The notes: generated by a model from the letters alone, not told the origin. A DNA stretch of 64,000 nucleotides from JAJPKK01 sp963787675 (GCA_963787675.1 CAWBDV010000007.1:1054001-1118000); one strand, 5' to 3'; counted from the stretch's first letter, positions 52,420-61,577 are shown. Translations and numbers: made by a program.

Positions 52420-53730
52420 ATGTCGTCCCACGTACCCGACCTGTTGACGAGCATTTTTTCGACCGGCCAGCGGCCGGGCTTCGCCGCGTTTTCGGCCGGC
52501 CCCGTGCCGATGAAGGCCCGCGGTGAGCCGGTGTTGCCGTTCGACGACATTCCGCCCCGCCGGCGCACGGCGATCTGGGACATGCATGCGAGCGTGCATT
52601 GCTCGATCATCGGCACCTGCCTCACGGTGCGGGAACTGCGCCGTCTCCTGATCAAGCTTAGCGTGGCAGGTGCCGAGACTGCCGACGATCACGACCTACA
52701 TAAGCAGGCGGTATCGCTCGCCGGCCGCCCGCAAAATGGTGCCCGACTGCTGCAGAAGGCGCTCGACCGCCGTCACGAATCGGTCATCCGGCAATGCGGT
52801 AAGCTGCGAGACGAAGAAGCCCTGCTGCGGTTCTGGGAGGAAGCCGTCAAGCAGGGTGACATCCCAGGCACCTATTGGGCAGTGCTGAGCCACCCGGCCG
52901 CGACCGACAAGATCATGCGGCGCGCGTTCGGCGATGTGCACATGCTGTCCCACATGGTTGGTGCCGCGAATCGTGCGGATATCCGGCGGCTGTGCCGCCT
53001 CGAAGCCGACAATGCGGCGCTGTCCGCGAAGCTCGAAGCTCAGCAGCGCCAGCTGCGCGACGGTTTTACGGCGCGCGATGCCAAGATCAGGCTGCTCAAC
53101 GAGGCGCTCAGCCGGGCGCTGGTGCAGGCGCCGGTCTCGCGCGAACATGATGCGGCCGATGCCGAGGCGGCGAAGGACGCCCTTGTCGATCTCGATCGTC
53201 GCTTGAGCCGCGAGATGGCCCGCTGCGAGCGGCTCGCCAAGCGCACCGACGAACTTACCCAAACGCTCGCCGCCGCAGAACAGAAGCGGCAACAAGCGGA
53301 AGAGGAGGCGGCGAGTCTCCGCCGCGAAATCAGCCTCGTGGAGGCTCAGCTCGACGCCGTCGCAACGCCAGACAACGAGGGTGGCGCCAAGCCGGTCGCC
53401 GACGCGCGGCTCGGTCAGCTGGCTGTGCTGTACGTCGGCGGCCGGGCGCACCAAGTGCCGGTCCTGCGCGCCGTGGTCGAGCGCGCAGGCGGCGACTTCC
53501 TCCATCACGATGGCGGAATCGAGCACAGCATCGCGATCCTGCCCGGCCTCATCCGCCGTGCGGACTGTGTCGCGTTCCCGATCGACTGCGTGAGCCACGA
53601 CGCCATGGCGACGGTGAAGCGGCAATGTCGGCAAGCCGGCAAGCCGTTCATTCCGCTGCGCACGTCGAGCCTTGCCTCGCTGCTGGCCGGGATCGCCACG
53701 CTTCGTCCCGGCGAGGCGACGGCCTGCTGA
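52420..53730 (+). CDS. DUF2325 protein with long coiled coil, probably Mo-regulated
   Basis: Up to 436 residues. The N-terminal third (ASVHCSIIGTCLTVRELRRL, helical) leads to a coiled coil of about 130 residues (ALSAKLEAQQRQLRDGF to the EEEAASLRREISLVEAQL stretch), then the C-terminal DUF2325 domain: LAVLYVGGRAHQVPVLRAVV, GGDFLHHDGGIE and VAFPIDCVSHDAMATVKRQC. The domain has conserved Cys/His and a Rossmann-like start. Start at 52420 overlaps a perfect Mo-box; ATG 52510 is the alternative. It is convergent with a molbindin gene 7 bp away. Function unknown; the Mo-box suggests a role when molybdate is scarce. Confidence 0.82.
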   Translation: MSSHVPDLLTSIFSTGQRPGFAAFSAGPVPMKARGEPVLPFDDIPPRRRTAIWDMHASVHCSIIGTCLTVRELRRLLIKLSVAGAETADDHDLHKQAVSLAGRPQNGARLLQKALDRRHESVIRQCGKLRDEEALLRFWEEAVKQGDIPGTYWAVLSHPAATDKIMRRAFGDVHMLSHMVGAANRADIRRLCRLEADNAALSAKLEAQQRQLRDGFTARDAKIRLLNEALSRALVQAPVSREHDAADAEAAKDALVDLDRRLSREMARCERLAKRTDELTQTLAAAEQKRQQAEEEAASLRREISLVEAQLDAVATPDNEGGAKPVADARLGQLAVLYVGGRAHQVPVLRAVVERAGGDFLHHDGGIEHSIAILPGLIRRADCVAFPIDCVSHDAMATVKRQCRQAGKPFIPLRTSSLASLLAGIATLRPGEATAC

Positions 53731-53737
53731 AGGCGCC

Positions 53738-53947
53738 TCAGTCGAGGCCGATCATGACGTCGCTCGATTTGATGACGGCGTAGGCCTTCTGGCCCTTGAT
53801 AAGCTTGAGGTCATCCACCGATTCATTCGTAATCGATGCCGTCAACGTCCGGCCGCCGCCGATGTCGATTAGAACATGCGCCGTGGTGTGGCCTTTTTCG
53901 ACTGAGACCAGCGTGCCAGGTATGATGTTGCGCGCACTTATCTTCAT
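53738..53947 (-). CDS. mop: Molbindin (Mop), TOBE-domain molybdate-binding protein
   Basis: A 69-residue single TOBE domain: SARNIIPGTLVSVEKGHTTA, DIGGGRTLTASITNESVDDL, KGQKAYAVIKSSDVMIGLD. This is the size and pattern of molbindins, which assemble as hexamers and store or buffer molybdate in the cytoplasm. The ATG has AGGAGG five bases upstream. A Mo-box-like site lies 67 bp upstream at 54014-54037, at a distance suitable for activation by a Mop-type regulator. It is convergent with the DUF2325 gene; no modABC genes are in the window. Confidence 0.9.
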   Translation of the reverse strand: MKISARNIIPGTLVSVEKGHTTAHVLIDIGGGRTLTASITNESVDDLKLIKGQKAYAVIKSSDVMIGLD

Positions 53948-54013
53948 CGTCGCCTCCTCTAAAATGCCTCGCCGTTCGGAATACCAGCGAGCTGCATTGG
54001 CAACCGCAGACTT

Positions 54014-54037
54014 CGCTATATTCGTTACAATATGATT
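54014..54037. promoter_or_regulatory. Imperfect Mo-box upstream of mop
   Basis: CGCTATAT-N8-ATATGATT: one arm is identical to the perfect Mo-box upstream of the DUF2325 gene, the spacing is the same, and the other arm keeps only ATAT plus a partial match. It is 67 bp before the mop start. Two sites of one type flanking a convergent pair support shared regulation. Confidence 0.5.
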
Positions 54038-54063
54038 GCCGTCACGGGGGTCAAGCCGTACGG

Positions 54064-55608
54064 CTAGATCCGCCGCATGGGGATGGTGAGTGCGAGGAAG
54101 AAGCCCATGGCCGTGAACGCTGCGATCATGAGAAATGCCGCGCGGAACGCGCTGGCAATCGCGGCCTGGACGTCCGCGGACATGTTGATCGCGGCATGTC
54201 CGCTATTCTCGGCCATTTCCGTGAACACCCGCGCCGCGTCCGGATGCTTCAGAGTGAGAATCGAAAACAGCACCGCCGACACCAGCGCGGTGCCGAACGC
54301 CGCGCCGATCGAGCGCGAGAACTGAACCGACGCTGCCGCTTCGCCAAGCTGCCTTGGCCCGGAGTCGACCTGAACAGTGACCTGCACGACTCCCATGACG
54401 GTTCCCATGAAAAGCCCGTTCCAGAGCAACAGCCACGCGAAGGCGGTCGTCGAGAGTGCTTGCGCCCATAGCGCCAGTACCAGGATGTTGGCAGTCACAA
54501 GCACGAGACCGAAGACGGGAAAGACCGTGGTGAAGCCGGTCTTGCTGACGAGCCGTCCGGTCAGCAGCGAGCCGGTGCCGATTCCGATCGTCAGCGGCAC
54601 CAGAAGTAGACCAGTCTGGGACGGCGAAAGCCCGCGCACTGTCTCAAGGTAAATCGGCAGGAAGGTGATGAGGGAGACGAGGGCGGCGCCGTGACATGCG
54701 GCGAGCGCGTCGCTGCGCCAGATCGTCGGCCGCCGCAGCAGCGACAGCGGGATCAACGGAGAAGCCGCGCGGTTCTCCTGGCGCACCAGTAGTCCGAGCG
54801 AGATCACGCCCGCCGCGAGCAAGCCGCCGGCCAGCGGCAGAATGCTCGTATTGGCGCGCTGTGCCTGCTCGAGCGCCAACAGCGTCGTGGTGACGAAGAT
54901 CGTGAATAACACGAAGCCGGCGGGGTCGGGACGCCAGTCGGACTTTTCCGGAATCCGATTCGCAAGGCCGCGGGTCAGCACCATCGCGAGAAGCCCAATT
55001 GGCACGTTGACGAGAAAGATCGAACGCCAACCGAAATGCTGGGTGAGATATCCGCCGGCAACCGGACCGAACGTATTGGCGCATACCGCGACCGCCGCGA
55101 GATAACCCTGGTAACGCGCACGTTCGCGCGGCGGAATGGCTTCGCCGACGAGCGCCTGCGACAGCGTCATCAGGCCGCCGCCGCCGAGACCCTGCAACAC
55201 GCGTGAGAGCGCCAGGAGCTCGATCGAGGGCGATGCGGCGCATGCAATCGATGCCGCAATGAAGATGACGAGCGCCGCAAACATCAGCCGGCGGCGGCCG
55301 AACGCGTCGCCAAGCCTGCCATAGATCGGTGCGGCGATGGTCGAGGCGATGAGGTAGGACACCACGACCCACGACGCCCGCTCCACGGCGCCGGTCGAAG
55401 TGGCAATCGCGGGTAACGCCGTTGCCACGATGGTCTGGTCCACCACCGCGAGAAACATCGGCAGCATGATGGAAGGGAAGATAGCGAAGAACTTCGGACG
55501 CGGCGGGCGCGGCGCCGTCGACCCAGGCGAAGGTACGGACGCCTCTGCTGGTGGCGAGGCCGATGCTGCGGGCGCGGTGACCGGCGCTTGGGCTTGATCA
55601 CCGCTCAT
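54064..55608 (-). CDS. MFS multidrug exporter, DHA2 (EmrB/QacA) family
   Basis: A 514-residue transporter with 14 membrane segments expected. Diagnostic are LAVVDQTIVATALPAIA (motif D1 of the 14-helix family), GRLGDAFGRRRLMFAALVIF (loop 2-3 motif A) and LQGLGGGGLMTLSQALVGE (motif C region). The N-terminus carries an extra 38-residue Ala/Pro/Ser-rich tail. It should expel amphipathic drugs or metabolites with proton antiport. No MFP partner or TetR gene is adjacent; the universal stress gene 30 bp upstream is on the same strand and may be cotranscribed. Confidence 0.88.
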   Translation of the reverse strand: MSGDQAQAPVTAPAASASPPAEASVPSPGSTAPRPPRPKFFAIFPSIMLPMFLAVVDQTIVATALPAIATSTGAVERASWVVVSYLIASTIAAPIYGRLGDAFGRRRLMFAALVIFIAASIACAASPSIELLALSRVLQGLGGGGLMTLSQALVGEAIPPRERARYQGYLAAVAVCANTFGPVAGGYLTQHFGWRSIFLVNVPIGLLAMVLTRGLANRIPEKSDWRPDPAGFVLFTIFVTTTLLALEQAQRANTSILPLAGGLLAAGVISLGLLVRQENRAASPLIPLSLLRRPTIWRSDALAACHGAALVSLITFLPIYLETVRGLSPSQTGLLLVPLTIGIGTGSLLTGRLVSKTGFTTVFPVFGLVLVTANILVLALWAQALSTTAFAWLLLWNGLFMGTVMGVVQVTVQVDSGPRQLGEAAASVQFSRSIGAAFGTALVSAVLFSILTLKHPDAARVFTEMAENSGHAAINMSADVQAAIASAFRAAFLMIAAFTAMGFFLALTIPMRRI

Positions 55609-55637
55609 CGGCAGACCTTTGGTGCACCACTGGCATG

Positions 55638-56480
55638 TCAGTGGGCCATCAGCACCGGCAGGGCCGCATTGGCGAGGATATGCCGCGTCGTGCCGCCGAA
55701 CACCATTTGACGCAACCGGCTCTGGGTATAGGCGCCCTTCACCACGAGATCGCAGCCGAGCGCCGTGGCGTGAGCGAGGATCGCTTCACCCGTCGTGTGC
55801 TGGCCCGCCGCGACGGTCACAGCTTTCGCCGGTACGCCGTGCATGCGGAGAAAGTGGGCCACGTCTTCGCCCGCAGGCCCGGGCGTCATGCCGCCTTCGA
55901 CGGTCAGGACCGTTACCTGCTCGGCCTGTTGCAACAGCGGCAACGCGAATGCATTGGTGCGCGCCTGTTCGGTACTGCCGTTCCAGGCGACCAGCACGTT
56001 CCGACCGAGACTCTGCGGCGGTGTTGGCGGTGCGATCAGAACGGGATGCCCGGTTTCGAACAGCGCCGTCTCGAGCGGCGGCATGCGGGGATTTTGCGCC
56101 GCCCGACCCGGCCGGCCGAGCACGATGAGATCGAACAACCGGCCGTAGCTGCCGATGAAACTGTCGCCTTCGGCTGACGGCCGCACCCATCCGTAAGAAA
56201 AGGAAGCCTTTGCTGCGTCGGCTGATACCTGCGGCACCTTGTGGGCGGTCATGAATCCTTCGAACACGCTCCGAGCATTGCGCTCCATCTCATCGTCCGC
56301 CGCAACAGAGTGATGCACGGTGAGGCTGCTCAACGGATCGACGGTCACGAACTCACTGATGGCGGGATGCAGGGCGAACCCTTCCATGTAGCTGTCGAAG
56401 CGACGCGCAATGAGCAGCGCCGTTTCGAGCACGGAAGCCATGGCGTCGTGATCTTCCGTTGGAATGAGAATAGTCTTCAT
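55638..56480 (-). CDS. Universal stress protein, tandem UspA domains
   Basis: A 280-residue protein with two Usp folds. The first begins MKTILIPTEDHDAMASVLE and ends near LFETGHPVLIAPP; the second begins NVLVAWNGSTEQARTNAFAL and ends GGTTRHILANAALPVLMAH. In the second, the ATP-binding G-2x-G-9x-G pattern is incomplete: GAYTQSRLRQMVFGG has Thr where the second Gly is expected. Cytoplasmic, stress-related, binding an adenine nucleotide or acting by protein contacts. It precedes the MFS gene by 29 bp. Confidence 0.85.
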   Translation of the reverse strand: MKTILIPTEDHDAMASVLETALLIARRFDSYMEGFALHPAISEFVTVDPLSSLTVHHSVAADDEMERNARSVFEGFMTAHKVPQVSADAAKASFSYGWVRPSAEGDSFIGSYGRLFDLIVLGRPGRAAQNPRMPPLETALFETGHPVLIAPPTPPQSLGRNVLVAWNGSTEQARTNAFALPLLQQAEQVTVLTVEGGMTPGPAGEDVAHFLRMHGVPAKAVTVAAGQHTTGEAILAHATALGCDLVVKGAYTQSRLRQMVFGGTTRHILANAALPVLMAH

Positions 56481-56695
56481 GGCGCAGGATTCGCGGTCAT
56501 TGCGCGGGGCCTCGGTGCCGCGCGCTCCGACCGCAAATTAGCGCATTTTCAACCGGCGACCAGGGCTTCGGTTCCATGCGCCGCTCGCGACGGTGGCGCT
56601 GAAGTCGAAGCAGCCGGCAAATGTCGCGAAAAGGCACCGCGATGCCCGAGTTCGGGCCGCGCTGCCGATCAGGACGACACTCTTCCTTTCCTTCT

Positions 56696-57550
56696 CTACT
56701 TCTTCGGTGGAGCGAAGTAGCGCAGGTCGGGCGGGGCCTGATCCTTCTTGGCCGGCATCAGCAGGCCGTCGGCGCTGAGATAGTAATTTTCGCCGCCGAT
56801 GCGGACGTGAGAATTGTCGTTCGCGCAGATGTATTCGCCGATGGTCGGGTACTTGTTGGGATCGCGGAAATAATTGTGGATCACGGTCCATGGCCGTGTG
56901 AGCGCATGGTCGATCACCGTGATCTGATCGTGCAGCAGGTTCGGGTTCGCCGGATCGAGATAAAGCTTCTCCATCACCACCGTTTCGTTGTCGGCATGGA
57001 GCGGCAGGCCGCTCGCGTCATACGCGCGCGGTCCCTTCATGTAACGCGTCTCGACTTCGAGGAAATCGTAGCGGCCGTCGCCATTCTCGTCGACCCAGCG
57101 GCCGATGGAATAGCCCGTGAATGCGGGCTCGACGTTCGCAGGCCAAGCGCGTCCGTCGGTATAGATGCGGCGATGAGAGTCGTGGATGTGGTCGATCAGA
57201 ACGTAAGTGATCTCCGGGCGCACGATAATGTCCATGGGCTCATAGGCGTTCATCATTGCCGGCATGCCGGGCGGGATGCAGTTGTAACCCGGCCAGTTGC
57301 CCTCGCCGCCGAGCGCAAGGTCTTTGAGGTTCGCCTCGAAGTTCGCCTGGTACTCCGGCGTCAGCGGCGCTTCCTGGCCGCGACCGCGCGGCTTCGACGG
57401 ATCGAAGGCGGGCTGGCCCGGAATAACCACGCGAAGCCAGATGCCTTCGATCGCCGGATACTTCGTCTCATCGAACGCCTGCGCACTGCCGCTGACCAAA
57501 CCCAGCGCCACAGTTGCGGCCAGAACGGCGATCGATCTTCCGTAACGCAT
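56696..57550 (-). CDS. Exported protein of unknown function
   Basis: A 284-residue protein; the ATG at 57550 has GAGGAAG upstream, and the longer frame is not needed. A signal peptide ends SGSAQAFDE. The mature part is soluble with motifs such as IEGIWLRVVIPGQPAFDPSK, YNCIPPGMPAMMNAYEPMDI, DHIHDSHRRIYTDGRAWP and TVIHNYFRDPNKYP. It resembles periplasmic proteins annotated only as hypothetical in soil bacteria, often near steroid- or aromatic-degradation genes; I cannot name a family. A GST gene follows upstream on the same strand, 107 bp away. Confidence 0.7.
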   Translation of the reverse strand: MRYGRSIAVLAATVALGLVSGSAQAFDETKYPAIEGIWLRVVIPGQPAFDPSKPRGRGQEAPLTPEYQANFEANLKDLALGGEGNWPGYNCIPPGMPAMMNAYEPMDIIVRPEITYVLIDHIHDSHRRIYTDGRAWPANVEPAFTGYSIGRWVDENGDGRYDFLEVETRYMKGPRAYDASGLPLHADNETVVMEKLYLDPANPNLLHDQITVIDHALTRPWTVIHNYFRDPNKYPTIGEYICANDNSHVRIGGENYYLSADGLLMPAKKDQAPPDLRYFAPPKK

Positions 57551-57656
57551 AGTCTTCCTCCACACAGATCTATTGTTCTCGTTCGTTGTCTTCTCGCGGC
57601 CGCTCATCGCAAGGGCGCGCGACTGCGAGCCGTCAGGATTTGCAATCCGCTCGCCG

Positions 57657-58271
57657 TCACAGCTTGATTTTTTCGTCCGCGACAACGCGCGCGACTGCGG
57701 GACGCTTGAGCATGCGGTCCTTGAAGGCAGTGTAGTTCGCAAGCTCTGTCATCGGCAGTTCGCGGCGCACGCCCCAGCTGTAGAACACCAAGGCGTAGGG
57801 GTTGAGCACCGTGTACCGGTCGGACAGCCATTCGTGTCCGGCAAGCATGCCGTCGATCTGCTTCAGATAATTGTGGAAGGTCTTGCGCCCCATCTCCTGA
57901 ATTGTCGGGAACGCCGCCTTGTCTGCCGCGTAGCGCTCGGGCCTGCCGATATGAGCGTGGGCGGGATGGACGCTGCCGGCAAAGAAGCCGATCAGCGACA
58001 GCGCCTTTGCTTCCGCGATCGGGTCGATCGGCCAAAGGCCGAAGCGCTTGCCGAGATAGGGCAGGATCGCCGTGTTCTCCGCGAGCGGAGTTCCGTCATC
58101 GAGCCCCAGCACCGGCACGCGACCCTGCGGATTGAGCTTGAGGTAGGCTTCCGTGCGCTGCTCGCCGTTGGCGAGGTCGACTGGGCGGGGCGTGTATTTT
58201 TCGCCGCTTTCCTCGAGAACGATATGGGCCGCCATTGAGCACGCGCCCGGTGCATAGTAGAGCGTCAGCAT
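57657..58271 (-). CDS. Glutathione S-transferase
   Basis: A 204-residue GST from the ATG with AGGAGG upstream. The N-terminal thioredoxin-like domain (LTLYYAPGACSMAAHIVLEE, NPQGRVPVLGLDDGTPLAEN with the cis-Pro) and an all-helical C-terminal domain are clear. CSMAAHI in the first helix is typical of beta-type bacterial GSTs with an active-site Cys or Ser. The glutathione gamma-Glu-binding ES pair reads EN. It conjugates glutathione to electrophiles or acts in redox defence. It sits 109 bp from the copper genes and may belong to the same transcript. Confidence 0.85.
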   Translation of the reverse strand: MLTLYYAPGACSMAAHIVLEESGEKYTPRPVDLANGEQRTEAYLKLNPQGRVPVLGLDDGTPLAENTAILPYLGKRFGLWPIDPIAEAKALSLIGFFAGSVHPAHAHIGRPERYAADKAAFPTIQEMGRKTFHNYLKQIDGMLAGHEWLSDRYTVLNPYALVFYSWGVRRELPMTELANYTAFKDRMLKRPAVARVVADEKIKL

Positions 58272-58379
58272 GAAGCCTCCTTGATGTTTTCGTGCTGCCG
58301 AGACGGGGACAGACACGTTGTCCGTATTATAGCGAGAACCGTGGCCGCGCGAAGCGGGCCGTGATCCGGGCGCGAGGGG

Positions 58380-58676
58380 TCATTTCGCCTTTTGGATCTT
58401 TGTCACGACATATTGGCCGTTCACCTGATCGGCATCGAACTTCACCTTGTCGCCGGCCTTAACGGCGGTGAGCATGGCGGGATCGTTGGCCTTGAACACC
58501 ATGGTCATGCCCATATCCATGCCGAGCTTCTTGATCGGCCCGTGCTTGATCGTGATCTTGCCGGCGGATGGGTCGACCTTGGTGATCTCGCCGTCGATAA
58601 GGGTCGACTGGGCGCGCACGACAGGCGCGGCACAAGCAAGCGCGAACGTTACGACCAGCAGTGCAATGGTTCTCAC
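58380..58676 (-). CDS. CusF-like periplasmic copper-binding protein
   Basis: A 98-residue exported protein: signal peptide ending VVRAQS, then a small OB-fold domain with GEITKVDPSAGKITIKHGPI, KKLGMDMGMTMVFKANDPAM and VKAGDKVKFDADQVNGQYVV. The Met-rich and Trp-lacking MxMxMT region and His resemble CusF, which carries Cu(I)/Ag(I) in the periplasm. It is last of four genes for copper handling on this strand (His-rich protein, TolC-like, multicopper oxidase, CusF). Confidence 0.85.
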   Translation of the reverse strand: MRTIALLVVTFALACAAPVVRAQSTLIDGEITKVDPSAGKITIKHGPIKKLGMDMGMTMVFKANDPAMLTAVKAGDKVKFDADQVNGQYVVTKIQKAK

Positions 58677-58714
58677 GCGTTTCTCCTTTCCCGAATTGTC
58701 AAAAGTGAATGCGT

Positions 58715-60085
58715 TCAGCGCCGCGGTTTGAGAGTGGCTTTCGCCGAGGCGGGCGTTGCCGACACGTTTTGCATGGCGGGGCTCTCGGATCGCCGCACGG
58801 GCTCGCTCGTGGTGCCCTTGAATTTGTAGGCGACGGTTCCCGGCGGATTTTTGTAAGGCCCGGGATCGCTGTAATCGTTCGCGCCGAGGCCCTCGCGTAC
58901 TTTCATCATCGTGAACATGCCACCCATTTCGATCGGACCGAATTGTCCGAAGCCCGTCATCATCGGTAGCGTGTTGTCAGGCATCGCCATTTCCATCGAT
59001 CCCATCTCCGCCATGCCGGTCGAACCCATCGGGTGGAAGCCCGGCACGATCCTGCGCACGGCCTGCGCGAATTGCTTCTGATTGACGCCGATGAAGTTCT
59101 TCGTGTTGTGGCCCATGGCGTTCATGGTGTGGTGCGATTTGTGGCAATGGAACGCCCAGTCGCCGGGCGCATCGGCCACCACCTCGAAGGCGCGGATCGC
59201 GCCGACCGGAACGTCGGTCGTCACTTCCGGCCAGCGCGCACTTTCGGGAATCCATCCGCCATCGGTGCAGGTCACCGCGAAGGTGTGGCCGTGCAGGTGG
59301 ATCGGATGGTTCGTCATGGTGAGATTGCCGATCCGCACCCGCACCCGATCGCCGCGACGCACCGGCAACGGGTCGATGCCCGGGAAGACGCGGCTGTTCC
59401 AGGTCCACATGTTGAAGTCGGTCATCTCCACGACCTTCGGCAACGACGTGCCGGGATCGATGAGGTACGAGCTCATGACGAACACGAAATCGCGGTCCAC
59501 CCGGTGCAGCTTGGGATCGCGCGGGTGGACGACGAACATGCCCATCATGCCCATCGCCATCTGCACCATCTCGTCCGAATGCGGGTGGTACATGAAGCTG
59601 CCGCTCTGCCTCAGCTCGAACTCGTAAACGAAGGTCTTGCCGGGATCGATGTGCGGCTGCGTGACGCCGCCGACGCCGTCCATGCCGTTCGGCACGAGCA
59701 GGCCGTGCCAGTGCACGGTCGTGTGCTCCGGCAGGCGGTTGGTGACGAAGATACGGACCTTGTCGCCTTCGACCGCTTCGATGGTCGGGCCCGGCGCCTG
59801 GCCGTTATAGCCCCACAAATGCGCCGTCATGCCAGGCGCGAACTCGCGCTCCACCGGCTCGGCGACGAGATGAAACTCCTTCCAGTCGCCGTTCATGCGC
59901 CGCGGGAGAGTCCAGCCGTTCAGCGTCACCACCGGCTGATAGTCCGGGCCACTCGTCGGATAAAGCGGCGGCTGCATTGCCGTCGCGGTCGTGCGTGGCG
60001 CCTCCGGCAGCGCCGCCGCCTGGGCGCGCCCGCTGACGGCGCCTGCGAGCACCGCTGCTCCCAACAGCCCTCGTCGTGACAACAT
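58715..60085 (-). CDS. Multicopper oxidase (CopA/CueO-like)
   Basis: A 456-residue periplasmic multicopper oxidase with a Tat-type signal (LSRRGLLGAAVLAGAV) and the ATG at 60085 behind AGGAGAAG. All four copper motifs are present: TTVHWHGLLVP, FMYHPHSDEMVQM, NHPIHLHGHTFAV and WAFHCHKSHHTMNAMG, the last holding the type 1 copper Cys and axial Met. The C-terminus is rich in Met and Gly (GMAEMGSMEMAMPDN), a probable copper-binding segment as in CopA. It likely oxidises Cu(I) to the less toxic Cu(II). The frame to 60406 is a shadow of the TolC gene. Confidence 0.92.
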   Translation of the reverse strand: MLSRRGLLGAAVLAGAVSGRAQAAALPEAPRTTATAMQPPLYPTSGPDYQPVVTLNGWTLPRRMNGDWKEFHLVAEPVEREFAPGMTAHLWGYNGQAPGPTIEAVEGDKVRIFVTNRLPEHTTVHWHGLLVPNGMDGVGGVTQPHIDPGKTFVYEFELRQSGSFMYHPHSDEMVQMAMGMMGMFVVHPRDPKLHRVDRDFVFVMSSYLIDPGTSLPKVVEMTDFNMWTWNSRVFPGIDPLPVRRGDRVRVRIGNLTMTNHPIHLHGHTFAVTCTDGGWIPESARWPEVTTDVPVGAIRAFEVVADAPGDWAFHCHKSHHTMNAMGHNTKNFIGVNQKQFAQAVRRIVPGFHPMGSTGMAEMGSMEMAMPDNTLPMMTGFGQFGPIEMGGMFTMMKVREGLGANDYSDPGPYKNPPGTVAYKFKGTTSEPVRRSESPAMQNVSATPASAKATLKPRR

Positions 60086-60104
60086 TTTTCTTCTCCTGTT
60101 CAAT

Positions 60105-61577
60105 TCATTCGGCCGTCGTTGACGCGCTCGCGGGTGCGGGCGGCGCGCTGTTGCCGCGCACAACGCCGCCACCCACGATCGCCGCATCGAGATTGATGCA
60201 GGCGAGCCAGAAATCCCGTTGCGCTTCGATGGCGGTGATGTTGGCGGCAAGCCGTTGCCGGGCCTCGGCGAGCAGACCGAAAACGTCGATCTGCATCGCC
60301 CCGTAGCGCAGCGTGGTTTCATCCGCGATCGTCTGCCGCAACGGCAGCACTTCGTCGCGGTAGCGGCGGGCGATGTCGTAGGTAGACCGATAGACCCGGT
60401 AGGCATCGCGGGCCTCCGAGCGTGCGTTCACGGCTTTTTCCGAGAGGCGGTTGACCGCCTGCATGTAGGTCTCGCCGGCCTCGCGCACGCGAACTTCGCC
60501 GAAATCGAAGATCGGTATCTGGAACGTCACATCGACACCGCCGCCGGTGCCTGCGGTGCCTCCTGCCTCGCGTTGGGTCCGCGAGATGCCCGCGACCTCC
60601 AGCAGATTGATGAAGCGCGTCGCATTCACGAGGCCGAGGGACCTGGCGAGCGTCTCGACCTCGATCCGCACGATTTGCAGGTCGATGCGCCGGCGGATTG
60701 CTTCGATTTCGACCGCAAGCTCTCTCGTGGGCCGCGACGGCAAGGTCGGCAACGCTTGCGGCAATTTCAATCCGGAATCGGCGGCAAGCCCCAGTGCACG
60801 GACCAAGGCTTCGCGCTCGCTTGCCGCCTGCTGGCGCGCGGTGGTGAGCTGCGTGGACAGCTCGACATGGAACGTCTGCTCGCGGGCGAGGTCGAGCTTG
60901 TTCATGGCGCCGCTGTTGGCAAGTTCTTTTGCGAGCTTTGCCGCGGTCTCTGCTGCCGCCGTCGCGTCGCTCAGGAACTGCACGAGCTGGCGTGCCGCGA
61001 CCGCGCGGTAGAAAGCGCGGCGGGTTTCTGCTGCAAGGCGCAGCGTCGCCTCGGCGGCACGCAGTTGCGCCTGGTAAAACCGCTCGTCTGCGATGCGCGA
61101 GCGCGCCGGCAATGTCGCGAGCGCGAGAATATCGACGATGATCTGCCGTTCGATATCGAGCTCGACCGGTGTCGCGATCCGGCTCAATGAAAAGGTTGGG
61201 TTCGGCGGCAGCATTGCGGCAATTTTCGCCGCCTCGGCGAGGCCGAGCTCGTTGTAGGCGGCCTGCAACCCTTTATTGTTGAGGAGCGCGATTTGAACCG
61301 CGCGATCAGCAGACAGCACCGAGCCGAGCAGCCTCGCCGTCGCAGCAGCCGCGGCGGCGGCCGCTTCGTCGCTGTCGATCTTGCGGGCATCTTTGTTGAG
61401 TTCCGTCGCCGCAATCCCGCCGACGACGTCCATGCCGGCATCAGGCGAGAACGATGCGCAGCCGACAAGTGTCATCGCGACGACGAGCGCCGCGCAGATG
61501 CGCGCCACGTTCGCGCCGGCGTGCGGCAGCGCCTTGTCAACGCGGAATGCTGCCACGGACAATCGATGTCCGAGCAT
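60105..61577 (-). CDS. TolC-family outer-membrane efflux protein, probable lipoprotein
   Basis: A 490-residue outer-membrane factor. The N-terminus has a lipobox (VAMTLVGC, Cys at about 40) indicating a lipid-anchored channel like CusC/NodT, which suggests a start nearer the GTG at residue 24. Two long coiled-coil repeats follow (ADRAVQIALLNNKGLQAAYN, LVRALGLAADSG, QIPIFDFGEVRVREAGETYM, REVLPLRQTI-like RDEVLPLRQTIADETTLRYG). It forms the exit channel for efflux pumps. Its place between the oxidase and the His-rich gene suggests copper export, but no RND pump is adjacent. Confidence 0.87.
   Translation of the reverse strand: MLGHRLSVAAFRVDKALPHAGANVARICAALVVAMTLVGCASFSPDAGMDVVGGIAATELNKDARKIDSDEAAAAAAAATARLLGSVLSADRAVQIALLNNKGLQAAYNELGLAEAAKIAAMLPPNPTFSLSRIATPVELDIERQIIVDILALATLPARSRIADERFYQAQLRAAEATLRLAAETRRAFYRAVAARQLVQFLSDATAAAETAAKLAKELANSGAMNKLDLAREQTFHVELSTQLTTARQQAASEREALVRALGLAADSGLKLPQALPTLPSRPTRELAVEIEAIRRRIDLQIVRIEVETLARSLGLVNATRFINLLEVAGISRTQREAGGTAGTGGGVDVTFQIPIFDFGEVRVREAGETYMQAVNRLSEKAVNARSEARDAYRVYRSTYDIARRYRDEVLPLRQTIADETTLRYGAMQIDVFGLLAEARQRLAANITAIEAQRDFWLACINLDAAIVGGGVVRGNSAPPAPASASTTAE

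Noticed and set aside
52388..52425. The 17-bp palindrome considered as a terminator of the SMP-30 gene
   Set aside because: It is AT-rich in the arms, lacks a following T-run, a better terminator is at 52289, and the CGCTATAT arms fit a Mo-box.
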